From: Actinomycetales bacterium | Lineage (GTDB): Bacteria; Actinomycetota; Actinomycetes; Actinomycetales; Dermabacteraceae | Length of the DNA: 5,809 bases | Direction of reading: 5' to 3' | Assembly: GCA_012799425.1 (NCBI GenBank) | Contig: JAAZLF010000700.1 | Span: 1 to 5,809, forward strand | In this document: positions 5,287 to 5,809 of the stretch, piece by piece | Position numbering within the stretch: the first letter of the stretch is position 1 | How the letters are laid out: each line of letters opens with the position of its first letter | Notes under the pieces: generated by a model | Told to the model about the DNA's origin: nothing | Seen by the model: the letters and a program-made list of their open reading frames with translations, nothing else | Databases searched by the model: none | Translations under genes and position numbers: made by a program

Positions 5287-5809
5287 AGATCGTCGTCGCC
5301 GGCGGAGACGGATTCTGCGGCTGGCCCACTGCCCTGTACCTCTCGCAGAAGGGGCATGAGGTCACCATCGTCGACAACCTGGTGCGCCGCGACATCGACG
5401 ACGAGCTCGGCTCGAACTCGGTCACCCCGATCCTCCCCCTCGAGGAGCGCGTGAAGGTGTGGAAGGAGGTCTCCGGCAAGGACATCGCCGTCGAGATCGC
5501 CGACCTCACCGACTACGAGGCCGTCTCCAAGGTCTTCCAGGAGACGCAGCCCGAGGCGTTCGTGCACTTCGCCGAGCACCGCTCCGCGCCCTACTCGATG
5601 ATCGACCGCGAGCACGCGATCGAGAACCATCGCAACAACATCGAGGGCACCCTGAACGTGCTGTGGGCGATCAAGGACTTCACCCCCGACTGCCACCTCG
5701 TCAAGCTCGGCACCATGGGCGAGTACGGCCAGCCGAACATCGACATCGAGGAGGGCTGGATCGAGATCGAGCACAAGGGCCGCAAGGACCGCCTGCCCTA
5801 CCCCAAGCA
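5283..5809 (+). CDS. sqdB: UDP-sulfoquinovose synthase (SqdB/SQD1), N-terminal part
   Basis: SqdB/SQD1 (EC 3.13.1.1) converts UDP-glucose and sulfite to UDP-sulfoquinovose, the donor for sulfoquinovosyl diacylglycerol and other sulfoquinovose glycans. It is a cytoplasmic, NAD-dependent short-chain dehydrogenase-type enzyme. The 175 visible codons carry the Rossmann signature GGDGFCGW at 7-14, the family-specific NLVRRDIDDELGSNSVTPI at 32-50, HFAEHRSAPYSMIDR at 95-109 and LVKLGTMGEYGQPNIDIEEG at 139-158. The conserved Thr-Met-Gly-Glu (144-147) corresponds to the catalytic Thr145/Glu147 region of plant SQD1, and the GRKDRLPYPK block at 166-175 is also typical. The Tyr-x-x-x-Lys dyad lies just beyond the right edge. 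The wording separates it from generic UDP-glucose 4-epimerases. It is divergent from folP2. A glycosyltransferase for the donor would be expected downstream but cannot be seen. Confidence 0.95.
   Translation, partial: MKIVVAGGDGFCGWPTALYLSQKGHEVTIVDNLVRRDIDDELGSNSVTPILPLEERVKVWKEVSGKDIAVEIADLTDYEAVSKVFQETQPEAFVHFAEHRSAPYSMIDREHAIENHRNNIEGTLNVLWAIKDFTPDCHLVKLGTMGEYGQPNIDIEEGWIEIEHKGRKDRLPYPK

Noticed and set aside
1..5809. Defence system, mobile element, CRISPR array, tRNA or rRNA
   Set aside because: No transposase, integrase, nuclease, regularly spaced repeat-spacer pattern or tRNA-like fold was seen. The short tandem repeats are explained as local duplications.

Overview
The window is very GC-rich, uses SD-led ATG and GTG starts, and carries the actinobacterial FHA/PP2C signalling cluster, so it comes from a high-GC Gram-positive actinobacterium. 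The protein sequences and the lack of any phototrophy gene suggest a Micrococcales/Dermabacteraceae-type organism such as Brachybacterium, but that genus is a guess from recall and was not tested.

Layout. Positions 1-1669, minus strand: fhaA, fhaB and the start of pstP form a tight operon (7 nt gap, then an ATGA overlap). This is the head of the conserved cell-envelope signalling cluster that usually continues with rodA, pbpA, pknA and pknB, here beyond the left edge. Positions 1670-1906 are a divergent promoter region. Positions 1907-3549, plus strand: two tandem, paralogous, compact serine hydrolases of the beta-lactamase/PBP fold, 8 nt apart. Positions 3692-4075, plus strand: a small DUF3817 membrane protein whose last eight codons and stop are duplicated exactly just downstream. 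Positions 4149-5123, minus strand: a FolP2-type dihydropteroate synthase paralogue. Positions 5124-5282 are a divergent control region rich in small structures. Positions 5283 to the right edge, plus strand: the N-terminal half of a UDP-sulfoquinovose synthase (sqdB/SQD1).

How the genes fit together. FhaA and FhaB are phosphothreonine readers and PstP is the phosphatase that opposes PknA/PknB, so the left side reports on cell-wall growth. The hydrolase pair has intact catalytic motifs but no visible signal peptide, and its substrate is unknown. On the right, sqdB makes the sulfonated sugar nucleotide used for sulfoquinovosyl lipids or glycans, which is unexpected in a heterotrophic actinobacterium. 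Its head-to-head neighbour is a folP paralogue with an altered substrate loop that may not make folate.

The most unusual points are the sqdB leader (a hairpin, a 12-bp tandem repeat abutting the SD, and a 31-codon upstream ORF ending in an ATGA overlap with sqdB), the codon-phased 27-bp duplication over the DUF3817 stop codon, the FolP2 active-site changes, and the hydrolase pair. I see no tRNA, rRNA, CRISPR array, insertion sequence or phage gene. All of the new-function ideas are inference.
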